In this document: piece after piece, positions 24,260 through 35,689 of the stretch
How positions within the stretch are numbered: the first letter of the stretch is position 1
How the letters are laid out: each line of letters begins with the position of its first letter
Assembly (NCBI RefSeq): GCF_963678635.1
Contig: NC_087063.1
Span: 47,674,684 to 47,738,683 of the forward strand
DNA from: Symsagittifera roscoffensis
Lineage: Eukaryota > Xenacoelomorpha > Acoela > Convolutidae
Length of the DNA: 64,000 nt
Direction: 5' to 3'
The notes under the pieces: model-generated
What the model saw: only the letters and a program-made list of their open reading frames with translations
What the model was told of the DNA's origin: nothing
Database searches by the model: none
Program-made: the position numbers and the translations under genes

Positions 24260-26301
24260 AGGTTGGGGACTGCTCCTCCCCCTAGAAGACAACCGTTGGA
24301 GACACCCGCCACGGCAACTCCTGCTTCTACAGGAAACCCATCGACGAGCACCACGCCGGCGGAAGGAATTGAGCCAAGCAGTGAGCTGCTTTGGAACCGT
24401 CCAGGTCCCAGCGGTTGGGGACAGTATAAAAGGGATATTACAACGAATTTGAACATGAACACGTTGACATGTCGAGTGGATGCAAGGAGGATGAGATGTG
24501 GAGACGGTCCCACAGTGTCGGGATTATATTGAATACCGGGCGTGGACTGGTTATTAGAGGAACAGGAACAGTTTAGCTCCGCGACCACGCTTAGGTTCGT
24601 GGACCTTGATGGATTGCCGCAAGATATTACCTTTGGACCCTTGAATATCCGATCTCTTACGGACGTCAGTCGGAGAGCCAGGGAATTGACACCACCTTCC
24701 CAGAGGGGTAAATTTCTGACAGAGAATAAGCCCAACAATAAGCATCATAAGATGTACAGGCAGTTCTCTAAACCACCCGGCCAGGCGCCAAGGGAAAATT
24801 CGAAAGATTATCCCCGAGCGACCTCGGTGGAGGGGGACGATAGGAGATACGCGGGACTGAAGGCACCAGTGGGTGACAGCCTGTTTGCTGCCTACGATCC
24901 CCTGGATATAAAGGCTGCCAAATATCTGATAGTGGCCAGTTCAGATTATTTCTATACGCCTTGTTCCCACTTTTGGCCCGACGTGATTTTCTTGACAGCG
25001 CCTAAGTTGGACTGGGGGCAATCAGTAGGCATGACAATAAGCGTGCGGCGGACGATCAGCATGGATCTGCAGATGATAGTAATTGCCGGCCCGAATGACT
25101 ACCTGCAGAGCAATCCCGAACAATGAAGTCATAGGGGAGGCAATCATGACGTTGCTCTCAGCCATGACCGAGGTAGATACATCAGTGCAGCGACACTTCA
25201 CTAAGAACGAGGTGAAGATCACTTTTGTGCTTTCACCGCGATACGCCGCATTGCCAGTACCCTTGCAATTTGTGTACATAATGGTTACAACTCTAGCAGA
25301 GGGACGATTCAGCGTGATCATACCCGCGCCGAACAGAATAGTTGACCCCAATAACTATTATCCACTCCGTTCTGAACTCACTGCCGTCTGGGCGGACATT
25401 TCCAATGCCATCCAGGGAAGTCCTGGAGTTGGAACTGTCCAATTTCGCCAGGTTACTAAAACTGAGGCCAGGAGTAGATGACGATCACTTGTTAGCGCGA
25501 CAGGTGGCAGATCACCTCTGGTTCAGACAAGTGGATTATGCTAGAAATGAGCAGGAGAGGACGGTCAGAAGAATTTTGACATCAGCAGAATAGGAGCGCA
25601 TGGCTTTAGCCTTGAGGAAGAAGCCACCTACCAATTTATGGTTGTGTTTATCGCCGAGAGTGTGTACCTTAGGAGAAGATGCTTTCGAGCACGCGCCAGC
25701 AGTAATCAAGGAAATACACGCATATCTGAAAATTTTGTTCAACGAAAGGGAGTTCGGCCTGGCAATGGATTACCGAAGAAAGGACGTACAGAAACTGCTC
25801 CATGAGTCACCAAGGAGGAGAAGAATCTACGAGACGATGAGGGTATCCCTCCTGTGTACGTTGCCTGAAGAGGAGTTCAAGAGATACCAGAGAGAACTTG
25901 AACGAAAGGTAGGAGTGACCTGGAACCGAGTGACCTTCATGGAAAGGACATGGGACGTGATACGCAGGTACGGGACGCAGTCTGTAATGAAGGTGGGGTT
26001 GAATCAACCCATCATGCGCGAGGTTCTAGGGAAGCTAATGACCTCCGTAGAGTCTGACGTTCTGACCGAGTCAGTTTCGGAAGACAGTGCCGATGAAAAT
26101 TAGGTTGTGAGAAATGTGCCCGTCAGGGGAGCCAAAAAAGTGCTGAAGAGGTTGAAGGGGAGAACAGGAAGCAAGTCCGTGAATCAGAAAGCGGTGAAGT
26201 CGAAGGCTAATGCAATAGTGGCCTCGTTGGCAAAAGTGGCTTGTCCAAGTGAGAGTGGACAAGGAGATGGTGCGGCGTTGGGGGAGAGAAAGAAAGCCTG
26301 A
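24260..26301 (+). pseudogene. Cargo ORF 2 of family B, possible second degenerate SGNH-like fold
   Basis: This continues in the same frame as ORF 1 after a single TAA (24,257), with another stop near 24,531, then shifts frame near 25,110 and near 25,420, with further stops at 25,591 and 26,101. A Pro/Thr-rich linker (24,263-24,450) leads to alternating hydrophobic strands: KYLIVASSDYFYT, then PDVIFLTAPKLDW, then MDLQMIVIAGPNDYLQ (Gly-Pro-Asn-Asp), then FSVIIPAPNRIVDPNNYYP. The order and spacing resemble blocks I to III of an SGNH hydrolase with the Gly-Asp-Ser lost. That reading is inference. The downstream Arg/Glu/Leu-rich helical part and basic end have no recognised domain. It may be one polyprotein with ORF 1. 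Confidence 0.55.
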
Positions 26302-26309
26302 TACCCCCT

Positions 26310-28614
26310 ATGCTATTAACAGGTTTGACCTCAACAGCCACAAGGTCAAAGAAAAACGCACGGACCTTGGCGGACACAAAGCTCGAAATGGAAGTCATCA
26401 GTCAGTGTGGATCTGGAGGACTCGACGATTACAAGCCCTCACGAATCAACATGGCCCGGATGAAACCGGAGGGGCAAATCGGTGTGGCCGAGTACAGTCG
26501 GATCACAGTGCCCGACTCAGTCCACATGGGAGATCCTGCAGGGGGTTATGTGGAGGTGCTCAAGGCGAGGAACTCAGCGAGAGGGCACTTGATGGCCTGG
26601 AGCGAGAAGCCCGCCATGCAAGAACATTTGAAAGAACTGACGGAGAACTCGGAATTTGAATCGGAAGGATTACGGCACTGTGATGTCCTCGGAGGCAAAT
26701 GAAATTGGGCTGGAAAAACTGTTGGAAATCTCTTGGAGGGCTGCTCTCGAATGATATTTTGACGAGACGATGCATGCACCTGCGACGGTGGCAGCATACC
26801 TGGCCTATCCGTGTGAAAGAACTGACTTGCCTGGTGCCTAATGGGAATCAAGAAATCGAAATATGAGGCCAGCGATGACTCGAAATAAAAGGAACAGGAA
26901 CTGGAATTAATGGAAGCCCTGCGAGTGTTGGTTACTTAAGACGATTCGGCGACAGCCTGGGCTAAGCGTAAAGATGCCCTTTGCTTTGCGAGGTTCGTGG
27001 TGGATAGTATCCCCACTCTTAAGTTGAAAGAATGCACAAAAACCATTCGGCAAGGGGGAGTTGATCGTGAACGAAACTTTCTGAGGGCACTCCTGGAGCT
27101 ATATCAGGACATGCCGCTGCTCATACCAAGTAAAGAATCTAACGGCATAGAAAGCTATGGCAGGTTGGAAGAAGTGAGAAGATACTCCAACAAGGAGTTG
27201 AAAGTGAGCCGGGAGTCAATTGAAGCAGTCAGGGGACAGAAGGACTATGCAACCTTGGGGAAGTTGAAGTCATTCCAATATGTGTCAGGCATACAAGGGA
27301 TGGCGTACCATCCTTTCGTGGACGAGGAAGCCAGGGAAGCATACTTTGACTATGAGCAGGTTATGTTACTTAATTTCTGGGTCGAGCGAGTCAAGGAAAC
27401 TGGCATGTTGATGGTGGAACAACCCAAGCTAGGACTCATTTTGGAGAGCGAGTGGTCGAACTCTTGGTTCCCGAGCTAAAGAACAAGTGAGCTCTCTGTT
27501 TTGGGACGGTCCCTTGAAGACCAGCTTAGTAACCATGTGGGAGCTCATGGAGCCTTCCCGGTGTCCACATCCAAAGGCCGGTTTAATCTGGGATATGACG
27601 GCAGATGTCGCATTCGATTTGGATGATGACTCGAGTCTACACGATTTGGCCATGATACACCATCTGCTGGCCCTGAAAATAACGAAGCAGAAGAGCAGAC
27701 CATCCACGGAACCAGCCGAGGAAAATCCCTCCAGTGATTGGTTGAGACAGGGCACCTGCCTAGCCTACAGTAGTGGAATGGACGGACAAGTGTGTATTTC
27801 GGGGCATTGTCAAAATACGCTGAGTGAGCAACATCGCCAACTAGCTCAATTGTATGCGAGGTTAAGCATGTCGGATAAAAAAGAAATGGAGTTGATTGCG
27901 GACTGTCACGGAGTAACGGAAGTGAATTTGATCACTGCCGTGGGATTTTACAGTATGACGAGCTCTATCGAATCACTGGAACGCCTGGAGCGTGCCCATG
28001 GGCTAGTTACGTCCCTAAGTGTGGAAGTGTTCCCTGGAGCATTGCAGACTAAGCAGAAGATTGGAGGTTGGCTAGAGGCTCTGGAGAACGAGATGAGTTT
28101 GAAAGACAGTTAGGATTATCATAGACCTACTGTTTCGAATTATCTGGTGGATTCGAGCTCCGCACCATTTTGCAATAGTAGATACCCTACGCTCATGGTG
28201 GTGATGGACGCGATGACGCATCAGGTGTTGGTCGACCAACTCTTCTCTGTGCCAAAGTGCGTGAGATTGAGCAGGATGTCGGAGAGGTCATATGATTTAC
28301 TGACGAAGATCATTCGGGCGGTCCCGAAGAGATCTGGAGGCGAGTTGCAGGACGTATTGGTAGAAGATTTCACGAGGTTGAGTGAGGGTACTGCGAGTGA
28401 ATTCCAGAAGAAGAAGGCGAGCGGAGCGTTGCCCACCGAATTCCCCATCATGGATGAAAAAAATGACGTACACAGGATCATGACAGAAGTGGAACCGTTG
28501 CTGGGAGCTTCAGGGTACCGGACCCGAAGGAACATCTTGAAGAACCATTGGGAGTATCTTGTCACTGCCTGGCGCAGGCGTTATGGTGCCCCAAACAGGG
28601 GAATCTGGTGTTAG
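26310..28614 (+). pseudogene. Cargo ORF 3 of family B, unknown
   Basis: Collinear readable pieces are 26,310-26,702, 26,997-27,479, 27,487-28,113 and 28,147-28,614. They switch frame near 26,700 and 27,480 and carry a single stop at 28,111. The translations are rich in charged and hydrophobic residues typical of soluble helical proteins (for example KLKECTKTIRQGGVDRERNF, then EAREAYFDYEQVMLLNFWVE). I see no signal peptide, membrane segment, Cys/His cluster or known catalytic motif. Same strand and similar composition as the upstream cargo ORFs argue for a single transcription unit. I do not recognise the family. Confidence 0.5.
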
Positions 28615-29300
28615 TGTGGAACGTGGAGGATTTGTACTCCACGCTGTTTCCCGACCAAAATCAACCAGTGTCAATTGTGGCGGTTAGTGACATGCTGGCG
28701 GTGAGATGGTTAGAAGCTAACGCGGGCACGAGAGAGCGCGAGACGGCCGTGCCAACACCTGAGTAACTAAACAACGTGAAGATAAACAACAACTTAGATC
28801 TTTTTAGAACCACCTGCAAGGTTCTGAGGATACCCAAAGCCATTGAGAGGACATGGTCAAAGCAAAGGTTGATGCCTTGGTTCCGTGCAGTAATGACGTA
28901 ATGGATGTATGAACGCGCGAAGCCTCATATGTCTAGGAACACGGAAGCCTATCAATCGTTCCAGCTAGATATAGGACCGGGAGTCTATAAGAGAGCATTC
29001 CTAACGCACAGAAACGCTGTTACCACGGCGGTGAAGCGAATAGCTGGAGCGGCTTGTGTTACTGAAGCCGAAAAGGGAGAGGTCTTACAAGCTGACCTTG
29101 AACGGAATGTGAGCTTGTGTCTGCACAACAGCTTTTGCAGGAACCGGGATCAAAAGGTGAATGTGGACCTTCTACCTTGTTGCAAATCGAGGCTGTCAGA
29201 GCAGGAGAGTTGGGACACGGCCCGCAACTCCGTTGACATGCTGGAGAAAGTCCTAGAAGATAGCGAGACAGAAGAACAAGGACAAGAAGCAATGGAGTGA
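28548..29300 (+). pseudogene. Cargo ORF 3 end, family B
   Basis: Two frame-0 pieces, 28,548-28,766 and 28,905-29,300, continue the collinear coding-like text and end in a Glu-rich C-terminus (DSETEEQGQEAME) before TGA at 29,298. No domain is recognised. It is probably the terminal part of the cargo coding region, because composition becomes T-rich and non-coding immediately after it. Confidence 0.45.
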
Positions 29301-30068
29301 AGACGAAGATGTAACACCAGATGGAGTGAGAGTAAAGAGAGATGGAGAAAAACTTAATTGTGTTTGTGCGCTAAAACTTATACCAATCAACTGAGTTTGG
29401 TTATTGCAGCTGTTAAACTTTTTGTTTTGCTGTAGTTTGGTTAAACCGGGCTTTGAGATTTGGTAAATTGTTGCAATTGCTAAATGACAGTGAAAGTTTT
29501 ACTTGATGCTATTTACAAATAAATAGAGAGCCTAGGTGAGTATTTATACCTATTAAAACCCGACTGAAGTTTTTAACCTGTGTAAGACACGTGTTCACTG
29601 TGTGGCGACCTGGTGGGTTCGACTATGCTTGCTCGAAGAAGGTGAGTATCTCATTACTTTTCCTATCTACAGAGTTTCTTGGTTTTAATATTGAGGACGA
29701 CAGCATAGATAAAGGATTGTACTTGGTGAGTGACATTAGGTTAATTTTAAAGGGTGCGTGGCCGTGTCACGTCCCAAATTTTTAATCAAGCAAGGGCGAA
29801 AAGAAATTTTATGGCGAGATGATCTAACTAGTCAGAAAAGAATTTTTATATAGGACACTCCTCGTAGTCCACTTTTTTTGAAAATGTCGATAGGCATTGA
29901 GATGTAGTATGATGCCATTTGTGAAATGCGGTGAGTTGAGGTGGAGTAGATAGATTTCATTTTCCAAGGCAATTTTTAAGGTTGATTATAGAGAACCGGA
30001 ACGCTACTTCACGATAACCCGGTGTTATGCGATCAATGGAGACATTGAAAGGGACTGTCCGGGGATTA
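29301..30068 (+). other. Family B 3' non-coding region before the 3' LTR
   Basis: There is no gene here. It contains three GTGAGT words (about 29,535, 29,641 and 29,727); two match the splice-donor consensus AG|GTGAGTAT. The last bases before the LTR are GTCCGGGGATTA, the position where a polypurine tract is expected, though only CCGGGGA is purine-rich. The same TCCGGGGA word occurs at 18,928, 18,967 and 21,372. Confidence 0.5.
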
Positions 30069-30937
30069 TGTGCCATTCCCCCGGATTGGCACAGCGGAAC
30101 CTTCCGTCGCAGCATGAAAAAGACGTTAGAGGCCTTAACAAGCATTCATGAATGAAAACCAGGCTAGAATATTCTGGAATTTTTTAATTTTTCGAAAATT
30201 CGAATTGCGACGTTATATTTCTGAGAAATGCGAAAGATGGCCGTTTTTGACTGAAAAGTGACAAAAACACAACAACAACCAATTTAGTGAAAAACATTCG
30301 GACGAGAACGATATAAAAAATGAAGCCTCTTATCGTGACAATCACGCACGATAAGACACATAACGGAAGTAATTAGCCAGAAAGGAGGCTTCGGTGGGGA
30401 AGAAGGAAGAAGCAGTACCCTCCCGTGCCACGATTTGGGAGTAATAACGACGTTTTTACAGAAAAAGCATCGGAATCGCAGGCTCGGCCTCCCAGGATCA
30501 ATACACGGTGAAGTATGATGTATTGCTATACTGATGCCATAAACATTTGAATTAACACCGGTATTGCTTGATATTTTAGAGTATGAATAGCTAGAAAGAG
30601 GAAAGGGTCAAGCCATCTCCAATTGATTTAATATAGAATTGTCACCAAAAACATAGTAAAATAGGATTTTCGAGCCGTGTTTTTAAAAGCAATCACGTAG
30701 TCTGAGGATCCGAGACCCAGCTATGTGGTCGTGTTCGCATGTAAACGAAAGCTGATTAAAAGTATTTTGACTGATGGCCTAAAAATGGTAACTTTTTACT
30801 TAGCCCTAGACAGACCAGAAAATCAATTGGCTAGGTCGAGACGGTGAAAAACGAGTAGAATTTAGGTAACTGACGTCGTATATAGGTACTTTTTTTACGC
30901 TCCGTCACTGTATAGTATTTGGGCGAATGATGTTACA
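30069..30937 (+). repeat. Family B 3' LTR
   Basis: This 869-bp LTR has termini TGTGC...TTACA and aligns with 10,586-11,481. It differs by single-base changes, by the absence of one ATATAAAAAACG unit, and by an extra ATG just before the terminal TTACA. Family A RT sequence resumes immediately after it. Confidence 0.92.
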
Positions 30938-33420
30938 AATATTCAAAGTGTTAGATACATATCATCAATTTTAATTAAAAGAAAATTTGGGAGCAGCTAC
31001 CGTTAAATCACTTTTTTTTCCTCACCCGTGTAAGAATCCTTGGGCTTTTTTGAGGGAACAAAAATAACACCTTTAAAATCAAGATTAGATGCAATTTTGA
31101 AACTCCATGCACCATCAAACAAAAAAGAAAATCCAAGAGTTTCTTGGAATATTAAACTCTCTAATTAAACACTTCTCCGACTGTTTTATAATAAATTAGG
31201 GCAACCAGATAATTTTGAATGGACTCTAGAACATCAAAAACATTTTGATGAACTCAAAACACTACTAACGGAACAAATATTGAACACTACCCCTGATCTC
31301 ATTCAACCATTCCATGACATGTGCGACGCCTTTAATTTTGAAATGGCGCAGCTCTCTTACAATCACTCCAATGCACAAATTAAATGAATTTATTATCAGC
31401 AAACTAAAAATTTATCATACAAGCAGAGCTACAACCCGCTACGCCTATAAATGACTGTACAGCTATGAGATAATTTTTAACAGAATATGAATTTTTAATA
31501 TATCGAACAAAACATCCCACCGTTTTATTCAATGATCATAAACCCAATGTTTCTTTCTTTACAAAAAAATCTAACACAAACCATAAAGTATATAAACTTC
31601 AATTGTTTCTAAGCAATATTCCAAACCTACATATTGTTTGGAAAGTTCATTAGGAGTATAAACCTTGACCAACCGGACCTCTTTAGTCGCAATACGCCAC
31701 CAGATTTGTTTACAAGAAAAACAACAGAAGAAAATACCTCAAAATAAAAACTTTTTTTCTCGCTAAAGACAAAACATCGCCGCGAATTGAAAGCAAATAC
31801 GCAGTTAAAATAGACTGATACAATAAACAAATAAATAGTTTAGATCAATTTTCCTTTAGTTAGATTGCCGGGACAATCATTAAGAAGAAGAATAAATAGG
31901 AAACAATACATTTAAACCTATTTAAATGTCATCTTGGGTTAAAAACAATACACAAACAAAAACAAAAAAAAACTAATCATAAAACGGTATAAAACGTTTC
32001 ACTGATAAAAGAAGAAGATCTAATTGATACAATAAACTTAGAAGGACCACTTGATACAAACAAAATTACAATTCATAAAAAAACTTAGCTTAAAAGACAC
32101 AATAGACAATATACCCGTATCAGATCAAGAAAATGAAAATACCTTTTTGCCATGCACAATTAACCTAAAAACTGACCTACTTGGTAAATATCAAAAAATT
32201 GACCCGGTTATTCGCCCAATGAAATCTTAGCATCAAAACAAGACTAAACCAATAAAAGTCAACATCACTATATTAGGAAATAGGGCATTAATCAGATTTT
32301 TTCGAAAATTCAACGACACCACTTTAAATTAAAATACCCATTAATTAAAATATCATCAGCCAGATATAAAAATACCCTGCCTATCATGAATTTTAATCTC
32401 AATAGCATTTCATACGTCACACCCCTTGAATACAAATGGACATATATGAGCAGAAAAACATATCACAAATTCACATATCACAAATTCACTGCACCAATAT
32501 GGGTTGAACTACTCTGCAACGATTGTATTACATGTCAGTTAATTAAATTTCTTGCACACCAAAATTAAACCGCAAAAAGACAAGATTTCAACGGACGAAG
32601 CTTGTACTTCAATCACAGAAGTTCATTTCACACAAAAGTCCCTGTATCACCATCTTCAGAAAAAAAATCATACGTATTGGTCATTGTTGATGCCTTTACA
32701 CATAATGTAGCAAAAAATCCTGGAGAGAATTTAACGCCTATTATACATATACAGCAATTTATGAGCACTGGATTGCAAAAATTTGACTACCCAAAATCCT
32801 TCTTAAAGACAATAGAACAGAATATATAAATAGCGAAATAATCACATTATGTCACTCATATAACAGCAAACAAAAACCTAGAACCTCACATGCCCCATGG
32901 ACAAATGGACTTGTTGAACAAATGAACCGTTGAGAATATTTCCGATATGTAATTAACGGAGACGACAAAAAATTACCGAATGGTCTACCGACGTACCGAC
33001 GCACAAAGAAAAAATCAACCAACAAAAGACTCCTTTTACTGCAATTTGAAAACTCATACTCATGATGAAGATCATTTTCACCACCAAAATTTTTCAAGAT
33101 TACCCTATGATACCCGCACCCAATGAATATCAAAAAGAGATAAAAAAAATGAAAATTATGATTAAGTCGAAACGAAATTGATGCAAAGACAGAATATTCT
33201 TTCACAAAGACCTTCACTTTTTACCCCAGCTTCAGATCTAAAAATAGAAACAAAATTTACGACAAAAAAAAAGAAATTCAAAAAAATTACAACCTATTCA
33301 AAAAGGACCATACCAAATCATTGAAATACCCTTACAAATTAATTGATCAAAACGAAAAGGATTTAAAACAGCATAGAAAAAACTTTTTACCATACCACAC
33401 CAAAGAATAAGCTCTTTGCG
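30938..33420 (+). pseudogene. Family A pol pseudogene, right half: RT end, RNase H, integrase
   Basis: This continues the RT gene interrupted at 10,585: thumb motif AAGAAAATCCAAGAGTTTCT at 31,126, RNase H first Asp region ATGTGCGACGCC at 31,319, and the FTQK-like block at 31,560. In the integrase the counterpart of the first catalytic Asp (Asp in the intact SFDTKGP) reads CAC, His, near 32,630. The second Asp region is scrambled near 32,812, and GLVE (Glu, about 32,925) remains. A GPY/F word, Lys-Gly-Pro-Tyr-Gln, is at about 33,300. Frameshifts and stops are numerous. Confidence 0.85.
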
Positions 33421-34149
33421 AATTAAGAAATTTACAGTCGTTAACAGGACAACCTTATGTTGAAAATCTAAAAACAGTGATAAATAATAAATATCAAAAA
33501 ACTAAAATGCAATGCCCCAGCCCCACAATCATAAATCAAAAAGTATATCGGAAAAAAATTCTTCAAACAACAACTGGTAAACAACGAACAAATCACAAAT
33601 TACAAGACAAAAGTGTACGGCCTGAAATACACAAACAATACTTCAAAGTCAATAATCTTGACTTAGAAATCAACCAAGAAAAACTTATTAATTTTTTATT
33701 CCTCAATCAAAAACAGAATTTTTACAACCTTCTATTTGATTCATATACCCCAACATCATTTTCAATTTCTTAGTAGAAATCTTTAAGCTTTTCTTACTTA
33801 CTATTTCTCAGAAGTAGTCATAGAAAATCGACCAATCATATCACTCGAAACCATCTTACACTTTCTTCAACACCACTGTTTTTGCAAGCCGGTATAACTT
33901 TAACACGAACTATATCTATAACTCGAACTCTAGACCTTTAGGTCAAAAATAAGCATTATTAAGGTCATATAAGCTATAAATAAAGAAATACCACATACAA
34001 GTTGCATCAACCCTCGATCAATCGATCTAAAAATCAACAACAGTGAATAGATTTATCGCCCATAAAAAAACAAAAGCAGAATACAACCTTAGCCTACATT
34101 AAAAAATTGTAAGATCTCATAGACTAAAACCAATCTACCTCCAAAAAAG
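33421..34149 (+). pseudogene. Family A pol tail and spacer, duplication unit 1
   Basis: The basic/hydrophilic pol tail (98 codons still open at 33,477-33,773) is followed by a spacer containing ACTATATCTATAACTCGAAC. It is homologous to 58,900-59,700 and is repeated at 38,388-39,110 and partly at 41,956-42,245, so this part of the element was copied in tandem. Confidence 0.75.
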
Positions 34150-35689
34150 TTGAAACCACCTCATAAAAAAACAAGAAGCAGGAGCTTGATACCCCAAACT
34201 CCAGACTACCCTTCACCCACACCTCTTCATAATTAAACCACTTGTCAAAAGTCACTACACAATCCGACCAAAAATTTTTAAGATAAAATTCGGAAAACTA
34301 ATAACTTTTTGAATGCTCTCTTTGAATTCAGTGAAACCAATTCTTCGAAAAACACTCAATTTTTGCTCAACCTTGAAAGCAATTTTCTAATTTTGCGTTT
34401 ATTCATTATGCGATTTTCCTAAAATCAAAATAAAAAATAACTATCTTTTCTTCCAAATGATACGACCTCTCCTAAATAAAAAAGAGTTTTTCATTTTTCA
34501 AATAGTTTTTTCACTATTAGTAAATTCCCTCATCCTGGCTATTTAAAAACGCATTAAAAAGACAATAATCATCTTCGTACTAGCAAAAGCTTTAACAATA
34601 GTTTTTTTAGAAAAATTTTCTCAGGACCACAAATCTCCATTAAACCAGAATAAAAAAATAAGTTAAAAAATCAAAATTGCTGAACCAGCACCAAAAAAAG
34701 ACCCCCACCTACCAACTCATCCCGAAATCCCCAATAAGCACCTACAACAGGTCAATCAAAGCAATCCCAATCTTCTACTCGTATTTCTTATGTAAAAAAA
34801 ATCATATACTTTTGAGGAAAGACAGGCAACGTTATCAGAACCATTGTTACCAGCCCTTCGCCACGCACCCCTAAGCGAAACACAATACAAACCGAACTAA
34901 AATTCACACATCATTACAAAAAGATCTATATCAATCAAGACATCAAAGTCAAAATCAAACCCCAACTACATCCATAGACAGCCAAATAATGAATCCACGA
35001 CGAAACACCAAGAAATCAATTCAAAATACCTTCATCGCCCATATCTAACCCTTTCGATCTTTCAAGTACCACAAACCAAATCCATCATCCACCTACAGGT
35101 ACAAAACCCCAACAAAATACATCAAACCTTCCATCAAATTATTTAGGACCAACATCTGAGCAAATTAGAGAGAACCCTTTTAATCCCATCCCCACCTTTT
35201 CAACTAGACTACCCCATTGGATGAACTATACGTTTACTCTGCGAATCCAACCTTGTAAATGAACCAATAGAAAATCCCCAGATACAACTTTGTCCTTAAC
35301 TGAAACAGTATCTCTTCCATCAACACCTCCGGTAATAGGTATAACACCATAAACAACTTTCCCCATTCAATTAAAAGAACGATATCAAGAATTAAAAAAC
35401 ACAAGTAAACCCCTCCGCTTTGTTTGTAAATAATTTGTATTACCATTCCCATTTTTTGGACAACATCTTGGTAGTAGCCATCTCTATAAATGGACTTTGA
35501 ATAGATTACAATATATACACGATTTTCATGAAGACATTCAACACCATTACTTTCAGATACTCTGAAAACGGAGTCTAGTCCTACAATTTGAAACAACTGT
35601 GAAACTAAATAACTTAATACATCACTCATTACTCTTATCTCCCTCAGCAATAACTGTACAATTATTATCCCTTCAATTGATCTACACAA
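34150..35689 (+). repeat. Family A 3' ORF cluster, tandem copy 1a
   Basis: This 1.54-kb block starts CCACCTCATAAAAAAACAAG and ends TTCAATTGATCTACACAAA. It is repeated immediately downstream and again at about 39,110-40,751. It contains decayed counterparts of the small hydrophobic ORFs, with the ATGATACGA overlap retained at 34,457, and of the ATG-less ORF (SYTFEERQATLSEPLLPALR, about 34,798-34,860). Confidence 0.85.

Larger units (their letters stand above)
10586..30937 (+). mobile_element. Giant Ty3/gypsy-type LTR retrotransposon (family B) with hydrolase-like cargo
   Basis: The element is defined by two long direct repeats starting TGTGC and ending TTACA, with a short target duplication and continuous host-element RT sequence on both sides. 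Inside, in order, are a non-coding leader of about 3.1 kb, a gag remnant with two zinc knuckles, a pol remnant (RT-RNase H-integrase order, as in Ty3/gypsy), then about 6.8 kb of ORF remnants in the position usually held by env, starting with an SGNH-type domain. At about 20.35 kb it is far longer than a usual Ty3/gypsy element even though parts of gag-pol are deleted. Base composition is clearly less A-rich than the host element. The copy is dead: it has many stops and frameshifts, and it lacks protease and the N-terminal half of RT. Confidence 0.9.

Noticed and set aside
35234-35689. Minus-strand ORF of 151 codons, repeated at 40,297-40,740
   Set aside because: Both lie antisense to the conserved ATG-less ORF in duplicated units, so they share sequence only because the sense strand is duplicated.
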